Below are positions 45,027-53,652 of a stretch of 64,000 bases of DNA, piece after piece. A program made the translations under genes and the position numbers. The number at the start of each line of letters is the position of its first letter. The stretch's first letter is position 1. Origin of the DNA: CAVUXJ01 sp963814975 (GTDB lineage Bacteria; Acidobacteriota; Vicinamibacteria; Vicinamibacterales; CAVVIG01); assembly GCA_963814975.1 (NCBI GenBank), contig CAWFFB010000022.1, forward strand, positions 124,001 through 188,000, in the 5' to 3' direction. A model generated the notes under the pieces. It saw nothing but the letters and a program-made list of their open reading frames with translations, searched no databases and was not told the origin of the DNA.

Positions 45027-46820
45027 CTATCCTGTGATTCTGATTGCCACAGCGGTCATATCGTCGTTGGGCGTGGTCTCGCCGCGGAAGTCCTGAACCG
45101 CGGCGAAGATCGCCTCGACCAGATCGCGCGCCGTCTTCTCCCGCGATTCCTCGATCACCCGCAGGAGCCGCGCGGTCCCGAATTCACGCCCCAGGCCGTC
45201 CTGGGCCTCAGACACCCCGTCTGTGAAGAAGACGAACAGGTCTCCCGGTGACAGCGCGAATGCAGCTTCGTCATAGGAGGATCCTGGAAACGATCCGAGC
45301 GGTATCCCGGCCAGCTCGATCTGAGCCGGCGCGGGCGGCCCATCCGCACCGTCTTTCGACACCGATCGAATCGGATACGGCAGTCCCGAGTTGGCGATCG
45401 TGACCGTCCGGCGTTTCAAGTCGAAGAGCGCATAACAGAGCGTGCAGTAATAGTCGCCGAGCTGTCGCTCATGCAGGATCGTGTTCATCGACGCGAGCAC
45501 CCCTGCGGGACTGGAGCGTTCGGCCGTGAATCGACGGCGGAACGTCCGCGACCTCACGAGCTCGCCGGCGAACGCGCTGTATAGTGCGGCGGGAACGCCC
45601 TTTCCCGACACGTCGCCGATCGCCACGATCAGCGTGTTCGGCTCCGGCGCGAGAAAGTCGTAGAGATCTCCTCCAAGCTCGAAGGCAGGGGCAAACCGCG
45701 CCGCGACATCGACGCCCTTCATGCGCTTGGGCAACTCGGTCGGCAGAAGCGCCGCCTGCACGCGCTGCGCAAAGCGGATCTCCCTCTCCAGGCGGTTCTC
45801 GGTCGCAAGGATCGTCTGGTACAGACGTGCGTTCTCGATCGCGACGGCCGCCTGGCTCGCGAGGAGGGTGAGAATCTCGACGTGGGTCTGGTTGAACGCG
45901 TCGAGCTCAGGGCTTTCGAGATCGAAAACACCGAGGCAGCGATCCTTGAACAAGAGAGGAATCACCAGCTCGGAGCGCGCGTCGTCGACGACCTTGATGT
46001 AACGCGGATCGGCGGACACGTCCGGCACGAGCACGGCTTCCTTGTGAAGCGCGGCGTACCCGATCAGCCCGCTGCCGACGTGAACATGCGGAGCCGCGGT
46101 TGTGTCCCCGTACCGGACGGCGACCTTCATCTCGAGTTCCTGAGTCTCTTCGTTCAGCAGCAGGATGCCGAACGTCCGATAGTCGATGACCCGCCGGGTC
46201 AGGTTCGCGATTCGCGTCAGCAGCTCCTCGAGGTCCAGAATCGATCCGAACTCACGGGCGACATCGGACAGCGTCTCCAGCATGCTGGTGTGCTCACGCT
46301 CCTTCTCGAAGAGTCTGGCGTTTTCGATGGCGACCGCGACGTGCGCCCCGAACTGACGGAGGATCGCCTCATCGGTTTCCGTGAACTGACCAGGCGTGTC
46401 GCTCAAGAGGTTGAGCGCGCCAATGACGCGGCCCTTTCGACGCAGCGGCACGACCAGCTCGGCGTTCGAGCCTGGGACGGCCTCGACGTAGCGCGGATCG
46501 GCGTGAACGTCGTTGACCAGGATCGGCTGCCCTTCGGCCACTGCGGCCCCGACCAGACCGTGACCGACCTTCAGCCGCAAGGCGCGGGCGAGTTCATCCG
46601 GATATCCGACCGAATAGGCGATCGACAGTTCCTGCCGACCCGGATCGAGCAGATACACCGCAAAGGCGTTGAACTTTGTCAGGCGCGCGATGAGCTCCGG
46701 GATCTTATGCAGAAGTTCGGTCAGGTCGAGGACCGACGTCACTTCGCGTCCCAGGGCGAACAACGTCGTCAGGAGATCGGTTGTGCTGGCCTGGTGGGAG
46801 GAAATCGGGGCTTCGCTCAC
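45027..46820 (-). CDS. GAF-GAF-PP2C (SpoIIE/RsbU-type) serine phosphatase
   Basis: 597 residues. Two GAF domains (about 30-170 and 190-335) each end in an AAVAIENARL linker helix. The PP2C-SpoIIE domain (about 385-597) has AALLPTELP, FELGGDLYDF, IGDVSGKGVPAAL, FVFFTDGVSEAQ and PNDDMTAV, so the metal-binding Asp residues are present. Such enzymes dephosphorylate anti-sigma antagonists or similar STAS proteins after sensing a small molecule or redox state. No STAS or anti-sigma gene is nearby. The GTG at 46820 lies ten bases after a TACACT box, back to back with the fabZ-like promoter. Confidence 0.92.
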   Translation of the reverse strand: MSEAPISSHQASTTDLLTTLFALGREVTSVLDLTELLHKIPELIARLTKFNAFAVYLLDPGRQELSIAYSVGYPDELARALRLKVGHGLVGAAVAEGQPILVNDVHADPRYVEAVPGSNAELVVPLRRKGRVIGALNLLSDTPGQFTETDEAILRQFGAHVAVAIENARLFEKEREHTSMLETLSDVAREFGSILDLEELLTRIANLTRRVIDYRTFGILLLNEETQELEMKVAVRYGDTTAAPHVHVGSGLIGYAALHKEAVLVPDVSADPRYIKVVDDARSELVIPLLFKDRCLGVFDLESPELDAFNQTHVEILTLLASQAAVAIENARLYQTILATENRLEREIRFAQRVQAALLPTELPKRMKGVDVAARFAPAFELGGDLYDFLAPEPNTLIVAIGDVSGKGVPAALYSAFAGELVRSRTFRRRFTAERSSPAGVLASMNTILHERQLGDYYCTLCYALFDLKRRTVTIANSGLPYPIRSVSKDGADGPPAPAQIELAGIPLGSFPGSSYDEAAFALSPGDLFVFFTDGVSEAQDGLGREFGTARLLRVIEESREKTARDLVEAIFAAVQDFRGETTPNDDMTAVAIRITG

Positions 46821-46830
46821 GGAGATCGCC

Positions 46831-46836
46831 AGTGTA
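46831..46836 (-). promoter_or_regulatory. candidate -10 box (TACACT) for the PP2C phosphatase gene
   Basis: On the minus strand TACACT is ten bases before the GTG at 46820, giving a leader of about four bases. It is divergent to the TATAAT box at 46858; the two promoters must share their upstream contacts. Confidence 0.4.
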
Positions 46837-46857
46837 GCGCAGGATTTTATTACTGCC

Positions 46858-46863
46858 TATAAT
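46858..46863 (+). promoter_or_regulatory. consensus -10 box (TATAAT) for the FabZ-like gene
   Basis: Perfect TATAAT lies eleven bases before the ATG at 46875, leaving a leader of about five bases and no ribosome binding site. Confidence 0.6.
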
Positions 46864-46874
46864 CTGAAGAACAC

Positions 46875-47336
46875 ATGGACGTGACGCTTCCGTTTGACTA
46901 TGCCGCGATCGAACGAATTCTGCCGCACCGGTATCCCTTTCTTCTGGTCGATCGCATCACTGAATTCGAAATCGACAAGCGTATCGTCGGCATCAAGAAC
47001 GTCTCCCTCAACGAGCGGTATCTCTCCCATGAACTGCATGGCGCGCCAGCCATGCCTCCGACGATTCTTACCGAGGCGATTGCGCAGGTGGGGGCGATCC
47101 TGATTCTCGCGAACCCGGAGAACCGGCAGCGTCTGCCCCTTTTCGCCGGGATTCAACGGGTGCGTTACCGGCGTCCAGTACACCCGGGAGACGTCGTGGA
47201 AATCGAGGCGTTCGTTGTACGGCTTCGAAGCCGCATGGGCCTCCTGAAAGGTGTCGCGCGAGTGGGCGGCAAGCCTGTCGTCGACGGCACGATGACGTTT
47301 GCGCTCGGCCCCGTTCAAGCGCCTGCTCACGCGTAG
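46875..47336 (+). CDS. FabZ-like hot-dog 3-hydroxyacyl-ACP dehydratase, divergent active site
   Basis: 153 residues with the FabZ opening ILPHRYPFLLVDRITEFE and the RFRRPV-like strand RYRRPVHPGDVVEIEA. The catalytic loop normally reads GHFPGxPxMPGVLxxEAxAQ. Here it is SHELHGAPAMPPTILTEAIAQ: the His and Glu are kept, but two residues are inserted and the FPG is lost. It may act on an unusual acyl chain or a CoA ester. It stands alone, with no fab or lpx neighbour, which is unusual for true fabZ. Confidence 0.82.
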   Translation: MDVTLPFDYAAIERILPHRYPFLLVDRITEFEIDKRIVGIKNVSLNERYLSHELHGAPAMPPTILTEAIAQVGAILILANPENRQRLPLFAGIQRVRYRRPVHPGDVVEIEAFVVRLRSRMGLLKGVARVGGKPVVDGTMTFALGPVQAPAHA

Positions 47337-47456
47337 CCAGCTCGTCAGCGCCCGCCATCTGCCCTCCGAACAGCAGAGCATGGCACCCAAGTTGCACTTT
47401 AGGCGTACCGGATGGGCCGCCCTAACATGTCGTGGGGCGAGGATGGGAGGCACGCT

Positions 47457-47606
47457 GTGTTGGAAACAATTGCGATCATTTTGCTGGTTCTGTGGCTGCT
47501 TGGGATGGTCAGCGGCTACACACTCGGGAACTTCATCTACATTCTTTTGGTCATCGCGATCGTGCTGTTCCTGGTGAGACTGCTCAGCGGACGGCGCGTC
47601 GTCTGA
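47457..47606 (+). CDS. lmo0937-family tiny membrane protein
   Basis: 49 residues from GTG 47457, six bases after GGGAGG. The sequence LETIAIILLVLWLLGMVSGY followed by GNFIYILLVIAIVLFLVRLL gives two membrane helices and a basic SGRR end, as in the lmo0937 family of short stress-linked membrane proteins. Function is unknown. Longer starts at 47412 add unconserved residues and ignore the good ribosome binding site. Confidence 0.85.
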   Translation: MLETIAIILLVLWLLGMVSGYTLGNFIYILLVIAIVLFLVRLLSGRRVV

Positions 47607-48003
47607 CGCCCGGTAAGCACGCGCAAGCCCCCGGCAGCTCGAGCCGGGGGTAGGGTTCCCGGTCGTTGTGCACAATGTGGTGACTGGGCCATTGCGGACA
47701 GTCACCTCTTCCGCTAAGCCGCTCCCTTACCTGCTCCGGTATGTTGTCGTCGCGCCTGGACCGGCGCCTCGGTTCGGATCTGCCTATTGAGCGGAATCAC
47801 GTCATACTCTTCCCGGCAACCAGGCACGGGTCGCTTATCTGGGCCGTGGATTCCCTATTCCTCTGGACAAGGTGCTGGAAGCTCGAATCGGTTGGGCTAG
47901 CAACACGAAGATAGGTAAGATAGGCTTTTCTGCGCGTAGCGGGCCGGAAGGACGCTACACGGATTTTCGGTATCGCGCGGGTGTCGGCGCGCGGAGGCGA
48001 AAC
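47607..48003. other. 397-base intergenic region
   Basis: After the terminator hairpin at 47628-47650 there is no supported gene. A direct repeat AAGATAGGTAAGATAGG lies at about 47908-47925. GCGGAGGCGAAAC just before 48004 is the ribosome binding site of the next gene. No riboswitch pattern is evident. Confidence 0.55.
47628..47650 (+). terminator. GC-rich hairpin after the lmo0937-like gene
   Basis: CCCCCGGC (47628-47635) pairs perfectly with GCCGGGGG (47643-47650) across a seven-base loop, 21 bases after the stop codon. No T-run follows, so it may need a factor or act as a 3' stabiliser. Confidence 0.6.
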
Positions 48004-48636
48004 ATGGGCAAGAAAACGTCACGAAAGGGTCCAGGTCTGCCAGCGCGCGAGCCGGCCCGAAAGACTGCCAGCCCACTCATATGGGTCACGCTCGTCGTGG
48101 GAATCCTCGGGTTCGGCGGACTCGCGTTGTGGCGCTCGACTGCGTCGTCGTCCGGACCGGTGGCTGGGAGCCCCGCGGACGCGGAAAAGTCAACTCAGAT
48201 TGATCCGAAGGTGGTCGCGAAGGCGGAAGCCGCTGCCAAGCTGGGGCCGCACAAACAGGCAACGTTACCGCCCATTCCCTTCCAGGGTTATGCCCCGCCC
48301 AGACCATACGAAGTCGTGACCGCGGCGTACCAGTTCGCCGCCGAGCACCCGGAAGTTCTGAGCTACGTGCCCTGCTTCTGTGGTTGCGAGCGATCCGGCC
48401 ACACCGGCAACTCGGATTGCTTCGTGAAATCCCGAGCCGCCAACGGCGATGTGATCGACTGGGACGAGCACGGGGTCGAATGCGCCGTCTGCATTGACGT
48501 GGCGAATCGGTCGCGGCAGATGCACTCGTCGGGCGCTTCGGTACACGACATCCGGGCCGCGATCGACAAGGAGTTCGGCCCGCTGTCTTCGGTCCACACA
48601 CCGACGCCCCACCCGCCAGACCACCTTCAGCGATAG
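48004..48636 (+). CDS. PCYCGC-motif membrane-anchored protein
   Basis: 210 residues. One membrane helix (LIWVTLVVGILGFGGLALW, about residues 25-44) is followed by a long linker. The signature is VPCFCGCERSGHTGNSDCFV, the PCYCGC motif of a family otherwise known mainly as Gram-positive lipoproteins. Two further cysteines (GVECAVCIDVAN) complete a likely metal or thiol centre outside the membrane. Function of the family is unsettled. No lipobox is present, so a signal anchor replaces lipidation here. SD GGAGGCGAAAC fits ATG 48004. Confidence 0.85.
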   Translation: MGKKTSRKGPGLPAREPARKTASPLIWVTLVVGILGFGGLALWRSTASSSGPVAGSPADAEKSTQIDPKVVAKAEAAAKLGPHKQATLPPIPFQGYAPPRPYEVVTAAYQFAAEHPEVLSYVPCFCGCERSGHTGNSDCFVKSRAANGDVIDWDEHGVECAVCIDVANRSRQMHSSGASVHDIRAAIDKEFGPLSSVHTPTPHPPDHLQR

Positions 48637-48704
48637 TCATGGGGTTGAGACGCGCGGCCAGCTTTTCTTCGCGGACTCTGTTCGTGCGCTACCAATCGTC
48701 GCTG

Positions 48705-48710
48705 TAAGAT
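48705..48710 (+). promoter_or_regulatory. candidate -10 box (TAAGAT) of a leaderless transcript
   Basis: CGCTGTAAGATCGGC followed by CC and GTG. The hexamer to GTG distance is six bases, and the word is shared with the promoter at 33348-33353. Confidence 0.6.
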
Positions 48711-48716
48711 CGGCCC

Positions 48717-50238
48717 GTGGAAAAACGCGCCGCTGCGTTCGCGCGGCTGTTCGAAGCCGTGCACGAAGGCGTGTACATCGGAACGATCGGTCCCGATGTC
48801 ACGTCGACGATCGTGGCCAATCCCCACGTCAAGGTGATGTTTGGGTACGGCAGTGAAACGCCTGAACAAGACGTGCGCCCCTTCGACCGCGAGCGCTTCG
48901 TGGATCCGCAGGCGCGCGTGGCGCTGCTCGAGCGGCTCACAACCGACGGTGCCGCGTCCAACTATCTCCTGCGGCTCCGGCGCGCCGATCAAACGGCCAT
49001 CTGGGTGGAGATCACCGGCCATGCCGATCGGCCGTCGGGGGACGGCGCCGTGCGGATTGAGGCGCTCATCCGCGACGTCAGCGAGCGCAAGAAGCTGGAC
49101 GACGAGACACGCGACATCTATCACCAGCTGCTACAGGCCGAGAAGATGGCGGCGCTCGGCCAGACGATTTCAGGCGTCGCCCACGAGCTCAATAATCCTC
49201 TCGCGACGATCTTGAGCTGGGCTGAACGGCTCTCCGAGCGCGCCCTTGAGCCGTCGGTCCGCCGCGGCGTCGAAACGATCCTGAGTGAGTCCGAGCGCGC
49301 CGCACGCATCGTCCGCAGTCTGCTCACTTTTGCCCGGAAACGGCAGACGACGCGCGCCATGGTGGATGTGAACCAGGTTGTGCGTGAAACACTGGCGTTG
49401 CGGGCCTACGAGCAGCGGCGTCACCAACATCGCCGTCATCGTCGCACTCGCGACCGGGCTTCCGCACGTATTCGCAGACGGGCAGCAGGTACAGCAGGTA
49501 CTGCTCAACCTGATCATCAACGCCGAACAGGCTATGCTCTTGGCGAACGGGCGCGGCGTGCTCGTACTTCGCACCTGGCACAATCCGCACGACGAGTCGG
49601 TCATCCTCGAGATCAATGACGATGGGCCTGGGATTCCCGACGATCTGCAGACGAAGATCTTCGATCCTTTCTTCACCACCAAGGGAGTCGGCCAGGGCAC
49701 CGGCCTCGGCCTGACGGTGGCGTACGCGATTGTGCAGGAGCACGGCGGCCGCATCAGGCTCGAGTCGCACCCTTCGGCCGGCGCTTCCTTTTACGTCGAG
49801 CTGCCAATCACCGGCAGCAAGCTGCCACCCGTTCCGATCGGGCGCGCGGGAGTACGCTCGGGCGATGCCTTTGCGGACGCCTCGATTCTGGTGGTCGAGG
49901 ACGAAGCCGCTCTGGCGGCGGCCGTCACCGATGCACTGCGCGATGCGGGCTACGCCGTCGAGCGCGCGGCTGACGGTGAAGAGGCGCTCGCGCTGGTGCG
50001 GGCGGAGCAGTTCGACCTGGTGATTTGTGATCTGAAGATGCCGCGGCTCGACGGCCAGTCTTTCTATCGGGCGCTCGACAAGGCCAATCCCGGCCTCGCT
50101 CATCGTGTGATCTTCGTGACCGGCGACGTGGCAGGCACCGACGCCGAGGCGTTTCTGAAGGACTGCGGCTGCCGCTTTCTGGCGAAGCCGTTCAGGTTGG
50201 GAGATCTGTTGCAGGCCGTTCGCGACGGGTTGTCGTAA
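48717..50238 (+). CDS. hybrid sensor histidine kinase (PAS-HisKA-HATPase-receiver), one frameshift
   Basis: About 506 residues in total. A PAS-like domain (FEAVHEGVYIGTIG to IRDVSERKK) is followed by the H-box GVAHELNNPLATIL with the phospho-accepting His, then FADGQQVQQVLLNLIINAEQAM (N-box), NDDGPGIP (G1) and GQGTGLGLT (G2). A C-terminal receiver has ILVVEDEAAL, VICDLKMPRLDG with the phospho-Asp and AKPFRLGDL. One extra base near 49418 separates the two halves. No membrane helix is seen, so it senses a cytoplasmic signal. The GTG 48717 start fits the leaderless promoter. The cognate regulator may be the NtrC-type gene at 52178. Confidence 0.88.
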
Positions 50239-50311
50239 AAGCATCGCCAGGGACGCGGACGACAATCGCCCCGCCGAGACAAGCGAGGCCCTCCCATGCT
50301 CCCGGCGTGAC

Positions 50312-51226
50312 TTAGCGCGCGGCCGCCACCGCGTGGCGCGTTCGGGGCATCCGGAGCGTCGCCCGAGCCAGCGTCGCGCGCTTGTACGGCAGCACCACGG
50401 CTTGCGGCGCGGTCTGCTTTTCTTCCCGGGCCGCAGGCACCGGTGGCCTTGCCGCCATCGGGGTCCGGCTGGCGAATGCAACCAGTGCTTTGCGCATCTC
50501 GGCGATCTGCTGTGGGCCCATCTCGCCGAGCGCCTCGCGCATCCGCCGGATCGCGCGTGCATGGAGCTGGGAGACGCGCGACTCGTTGACGCCAATCTCC
50601 GCGCCGATCTCCTTCATCGTCACCTCCCCGTAGTAGTAGAGGCCGATGACCTTCTGCTCACGCGAGGGCAGCGAGAGGATGGCCGCGCGCACCCGTTCGC
50701 GTGTTTCGGCTTTCTCGTACGCGGTATCGGGGGCATCGGGCTCGGAGGGGACCAGCGCGGCCGGCAAGGAGCTCTCGTCGAAGCGCTCACCGGTCGCGAG
50801 CGGCGAGGTCGATTCAATCGTATGGATACGGACAATCGTGCGACTCAGGCGCTTCTCGTCGGATCCCACGCGTGCGGCCAGATCGGCGAGGGATGGCTCG
50901 TGACCAAGCTCGCGACGCAGCGCCTCGCGTGCCGCGTCGAGTTCGCGACGTTGCCGCCGGACACCCCGCGGCCACGCATCACGGCGCAGCGCGTCGATCA
51001 TCGCGCCGCGAACGCGGCGCTCGGCAAAGGTTTCGAATTTGATTCCGCGGTCCTCGTCAAAGCGGTGAGACGCGTCGATCAGACCGAGCACGCCGTCCTG
51101 CACCAGATCCCCTACGTCGACGGAGTTGGGCATTGATGCCGCCATTCGGCGCGCGAGCGCCTCGACAAACGGGAGGCTGGCGACGATCCGGCGGTTGTGG
51201 CTCGCGGCGACGGGCTGGGCGCGCAT
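50312..51226 (-). CDS. FliA/WhiG-type sigma factor with C-terminal extension
   Basis: 304 residues, against about 240 for common FliA. Region 2 is VGDLVQDGVLGLIDASHRFD, GIKFETFAERRVRGAMIDALRR; region 3 is ELGHEPSLADLAARVG; region 4 is LSLPSREQKVIGLYYYGEVT with the HTH MKEIGAEIGVNESRVSQL. About 60 extra residues follow region 4, rich in Ala/Pro/Arg (MAARPPVPAAREE). AAGGAG lies six bases before ATG 51226, a better start than the ATG at 51253. No flagellar or FlgM gene is nearby, so the regulon is open. Confidence 0.92.
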   Translation of the reverse strand: MRAQPVAASHNRRIVASLPFVEALARRMAASMPNSVDVGDLVQDGVLGLIDASHRFDEDRGIKFETFAERRVRGAMIDALRRDAWPRGVRRQRRELDAAREALRRELGHEPSLADLAARVGSDEKRLSRTIVRIHTIESTSPLATGERFDESSLPAALVPSEPDAPDTAYEKAETRERVRAAILSLPSREQKVIGLYYYGEVTMKEIGAEIGVNESRVSQLHARAIRRMREALGEMGPQQIAEMRKALVAFASRTPMAARPPVPAAREEKQTAPQAVVLPYKRATLARATLRMPRTRHAVAAAR

Positions 51227-51547
51227 TGTGTGCTCCTTGAAAGCGCCCGGCATTTACTCTAGGCTGCCGGGCGTTGCCCAAGATCGCAACGGCGGTACCA
51301 ACAGTCGCGTTTCGGTTCACGCGCCATCCGATGCAGCCTGAAACTTGGCAGTAACTGTTGTCTTAAATGAGCTTATAGGGTGTGTCCAAAAGTGAATCGA
51401 AATCTGGAGGCAGGTCTGACGATGACAAAACTCGTCAAATTTTTGACGAAAAGCCAATTATGATCGTCACAAATATGACTGATGTATTACGAATTTGGCA
51501 GGTGTCGACGATTCCGATCAGGTGGCTCGAACACTGGCGACGTCTGT
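51227..51547. other. 321-base AT-richer spacer upstream of the sigma factor gene
   Basis: No supported gene. It holds a hairpin GCCCGGC/GCCGGGC at about 51248-51270 close to the sigma gene start and a perfect palindrome at 51432-51447. AT content is clearly higher than in flanking genes, as expected for a regulatory region or acquired DNA. Confidence 0.55.
51432..51447. promoter_or_regulatory. perfect palindrome CGTCAAA-TT-TTTGACG
   Basis: Two 7-base arms with a two-base centre lie about 205 bases upstream of the FliA-type sigma gene. It is a candidate operator. No coding frame covers it. Confidence 0.4.
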
Positions 51548-51754
51548 TCAGGCTTCGCTCGGTTCCGTCGCGAGGCGGCGAATCTCCATCGCGGTCCCGA
51601 TGGCTTCGAGCGCGCTGGTAATCACTTGCGCAGCACGAGCGCGATTCATGTCGTCGGTAGCCTTAGCCTCGAGCAGCTCGGCATGCGCGAGGATGATCCC
51701 GAGCTGGTTGTTCAACCGGTGAAACAACAGGCGCAGTTCGGGCGATTCGTCCAT
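51548..51754 (-). CDS. tiny stand-alone histidine-kinase dimerisation-like protein
   Basis: 68 residues from ATG 51754 (six more from 51772). LLFHRLNNQLGIILAHAELL resembles the H-box of NtrB-class kinases (HDLNNLLT-type) with the phospho-accepting His kept. A second helix (RARAAQVITSALEAIGTAME) completes a helical hairpin. There is no ATPase domain. It could be a phosphotransfer shuttle or a competitor of a true kinase. It is adjacent to an HTH gene and the NtrC-type regulator. Confidence 0.65.
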   Translation of the reverse strand: MDESPELRLLFHRLNNQLGIILAHAELLEAKATDDMNRARAAQVITSALEAIGTAMEIRRLATEPSEA

Positions 51755-51835
51755 CGATCCCTTCGACAGCAACTCCTCGGCGGTCCCTGACCCCTCATCA
51801 GGTCACATGGCCCCCCGGAGGCGCACGTCGAAACG

Positions 51836-52048
51836 CTAGTGCCGTCCTTCTGCCTGCCACGCGACATCGGCCGCGGACCGATCATTACGCTGCGGATCCC
51901 GCCACAACGTGTCGACGAAGATGCGCACTGAACCCCCCGCCGTCCGGACGTACTCGATCTTGCCGGAGGAGAGCCAGTTGTAGATGGTTCGACGGCTGAC
52001 GCCGACCAACTCGCACGCTTTCATTATAGAAATCGTTTTACGCTCCAC
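51836..52048 (-). CDS. excisionase-type MerR-like DNA-binding protein
   Basis: 70 residues from GTG 52048, which is nine bases after TGGAGG. TISIMKACELVGVSRRTIYN is a winged HTH of the excisionase/helix-turn-helix-17 class, followed by the wing WLSSGKIEYVRTAGGSVRIF. Stand-alone proteins of this sort are small transcription factors or phage-like excisionases. No integrase is present, and a divergent NtrC-type regulator starts 130 bases away, so a regulatory role is more likely. Confidence 0.82.
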   Translation of the reverse strand: MERKTISIMKACELVGVSRRTIYNWLSSGKIEYVRTAGGSVRIFVDTLWRDPQRNDRSAADVAWQAEGRH

Positions 52049-52177
52049 CTGGTATTGCCTCCAGGGAGGGTATCGGAACATCGGGGACAAGGGATTAGGG
52101 ATCAGGACCGAGGAATTCTCACGTCAAGAGACCTGGCCTCGACACCCGACTTATGTCAAAGTATTGGCGGTCTCTAA

Positions 52178-53612
52178 ATGACTGAAACGACGAAACATCT
52201 GCTCCTGGTTGAGGATGAGGCCCCGCTGCGGCACGCGATTGCCGAGCAACTGTCCGACCGCGGCTACCATGTGGAGCAGGCCGACTCAGGCGAGGCGGCC
52301 CTGGCGCGTCTCGCCGACTTCGCCTTCGACATCATCGTCACCGACCTCCGACTCCCCGGTATCGACGGTGCCGCCGTTGTCGATGCGGCGGTCGAACGGT
52401 ATCCCCGAGATCGTAGCCATCGTTGTGACCGGCTACGGGACTGTCAAGGATGCCGTGGAGGCCATCAAACGTGGCGCATGGGATTTCGTCAGCAAGCCGT
52501 TTCAGATCGATGAACTGCTGCACGTGCTCGATTCGGCGCTCGAACAGCAGCGCCTGAAATCGGAGAACGCGTACCTGCGTGCGCAACTCGAGGAGCGCTA
52601 CTGCTTCGAAGGCATCATCGGCAAGAGCCCGCCGATGACGCGTCTCTTTCAGCTCCTCGAAACGATCGCCGCAACGAGCAGCACGATACTCATCACCGGC
52701 GAGACGGGTACGGGCAAGGAAGTCGTCGCGCGCGCCATCCATCACAACAGCCCGCGGCGCGTCCACCGCTTCGTCGCGCTCAACTGCAGTGCCATTCCTG
52801 AGACGCTCCTCGAAGCCGAGCTGTTCGGACACGTACGCGGCGCGTTCACCGGGGCGGTCGGCAACCGGCAGGGCCGACTCGAGCAGGCGCACAAGGGCAC
52901 GCTGTTCATCGACGAGGTCGGGACGATGGCCGCGGCTCCGCAGATGAAGCTGTTGCGCGTGCTTCAGGAGCGGGAGTTCGAGCGCGTCGGCGACTCCCAC
53001 ACCATCAAGGTGGACGTGCGGGTGGTCGCCGCGACGAATGTCGACCTCGGACAGATGGTGACCGATGGGCAGTTCCGCCGTGACCTGTTCTATCGACTGA
53101 ACGTCATCCCGGTACAGCTGCCACCCCTGCGCGACCGGAGGGAGGACATTCCGCTGTTGGTCCAGCACTTCCTGGATAAATACCAAGCCCGTGTCGCACA
53201 GGACGTGCCTCCGGCGCGCAAGCCTGACGGAGGGCCGATCGCGAAAGCCCTGCCGTTGACCCTTTCGCAGGAAGCCATGCGGCGCCTCATGTCGTATCAG
53301 TGGCCGGGTAATGTCCGCCAGCTCGAGAACGCCATCGAGCGAGCGGTGGCATTCAGCGCCGGTCGGGTACAGATAGGGGTGCAGGATCTGCCGTCGGAAT
53401 TACTGGAGGCAACCATGTCGCCGCTCGCTTCGCCTGTCTCCCTGCCAGAGGAAGGTGTCGACCTCGGCGCGCTGGTGGCAAACATCGAGCGCGAGCTCAT
53501 CCAGCGGTCCCTCGAACGCTCCGGCGGCAACAAGGGGCGCGCTGCCCGCCTCCTGAACCTGAAACGCACGACGCTGGTCGAAAAGCTCAAGCGATTGCAG
53601 AAGGAGCGGTAA
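52178..53612 (+). CDS. sigma-54-dependent NtrC-family response regulator, one frameshift
   Basis: About 478 residues. The receiver (LLVEDEAPLRHAI, IIVTDLRLPGIDG with the phospho-Asp, VTGYGT, SKPFQIDEL) is broken by one extra C in a CCCC run near 52403. The AAA+ domain has ITGETGTGKEVVARAIHHNS (Walker A), the sigma-54-contacting GAFTGA, TLFIDEVG (Walker B) and RRDLFYRLNV. The C-terminal Fis-type HTH is ERSGGNKGRAARLLNLKRTT. It should activate sigma-54 promoters. The gene is divergent from the HTH gene. Confidence 0.92.
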
Positions 53613-53640
53613 ATCTGAAATCCGGAATTCTGCAATCTCG
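53612..53640. repeat. short CTGAAAT/CTGCAATCT repeat words
   Basis: The spacer after the NtrC-type gene reads TCTGAAATCCGGAATTCTGC and then AATCTCG. It is built from the same words as the 30861-30942 spacer. Confidence 0.45.
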
Positions 53641-53646
53641 TAGAAT
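53641..53646 (+). promoter_or_regulatory. candidate -10 box (TAGAAT) of a leaderless transcript
   Basis: TAGAAT is followed by six bases and the second of two consecutive GTG codons (53653). There is no ribosome binding site. Confidence 0.5.
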
Positions 53647-53652
53647 GTAGTG

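Noticed and set aside
51836..52048. Prophage or integrative element, suggested by the excisionase-like HTH gene.
   Set aside because: No integrase, attachment repeat or other phage gene is nearby.
53612..53640. CRISPR array, suggested by short repeated words in several spacers.
   Set aside because: Units are 7-17 bases, irregular and without unique spacers of constant length; no cas genes are present.
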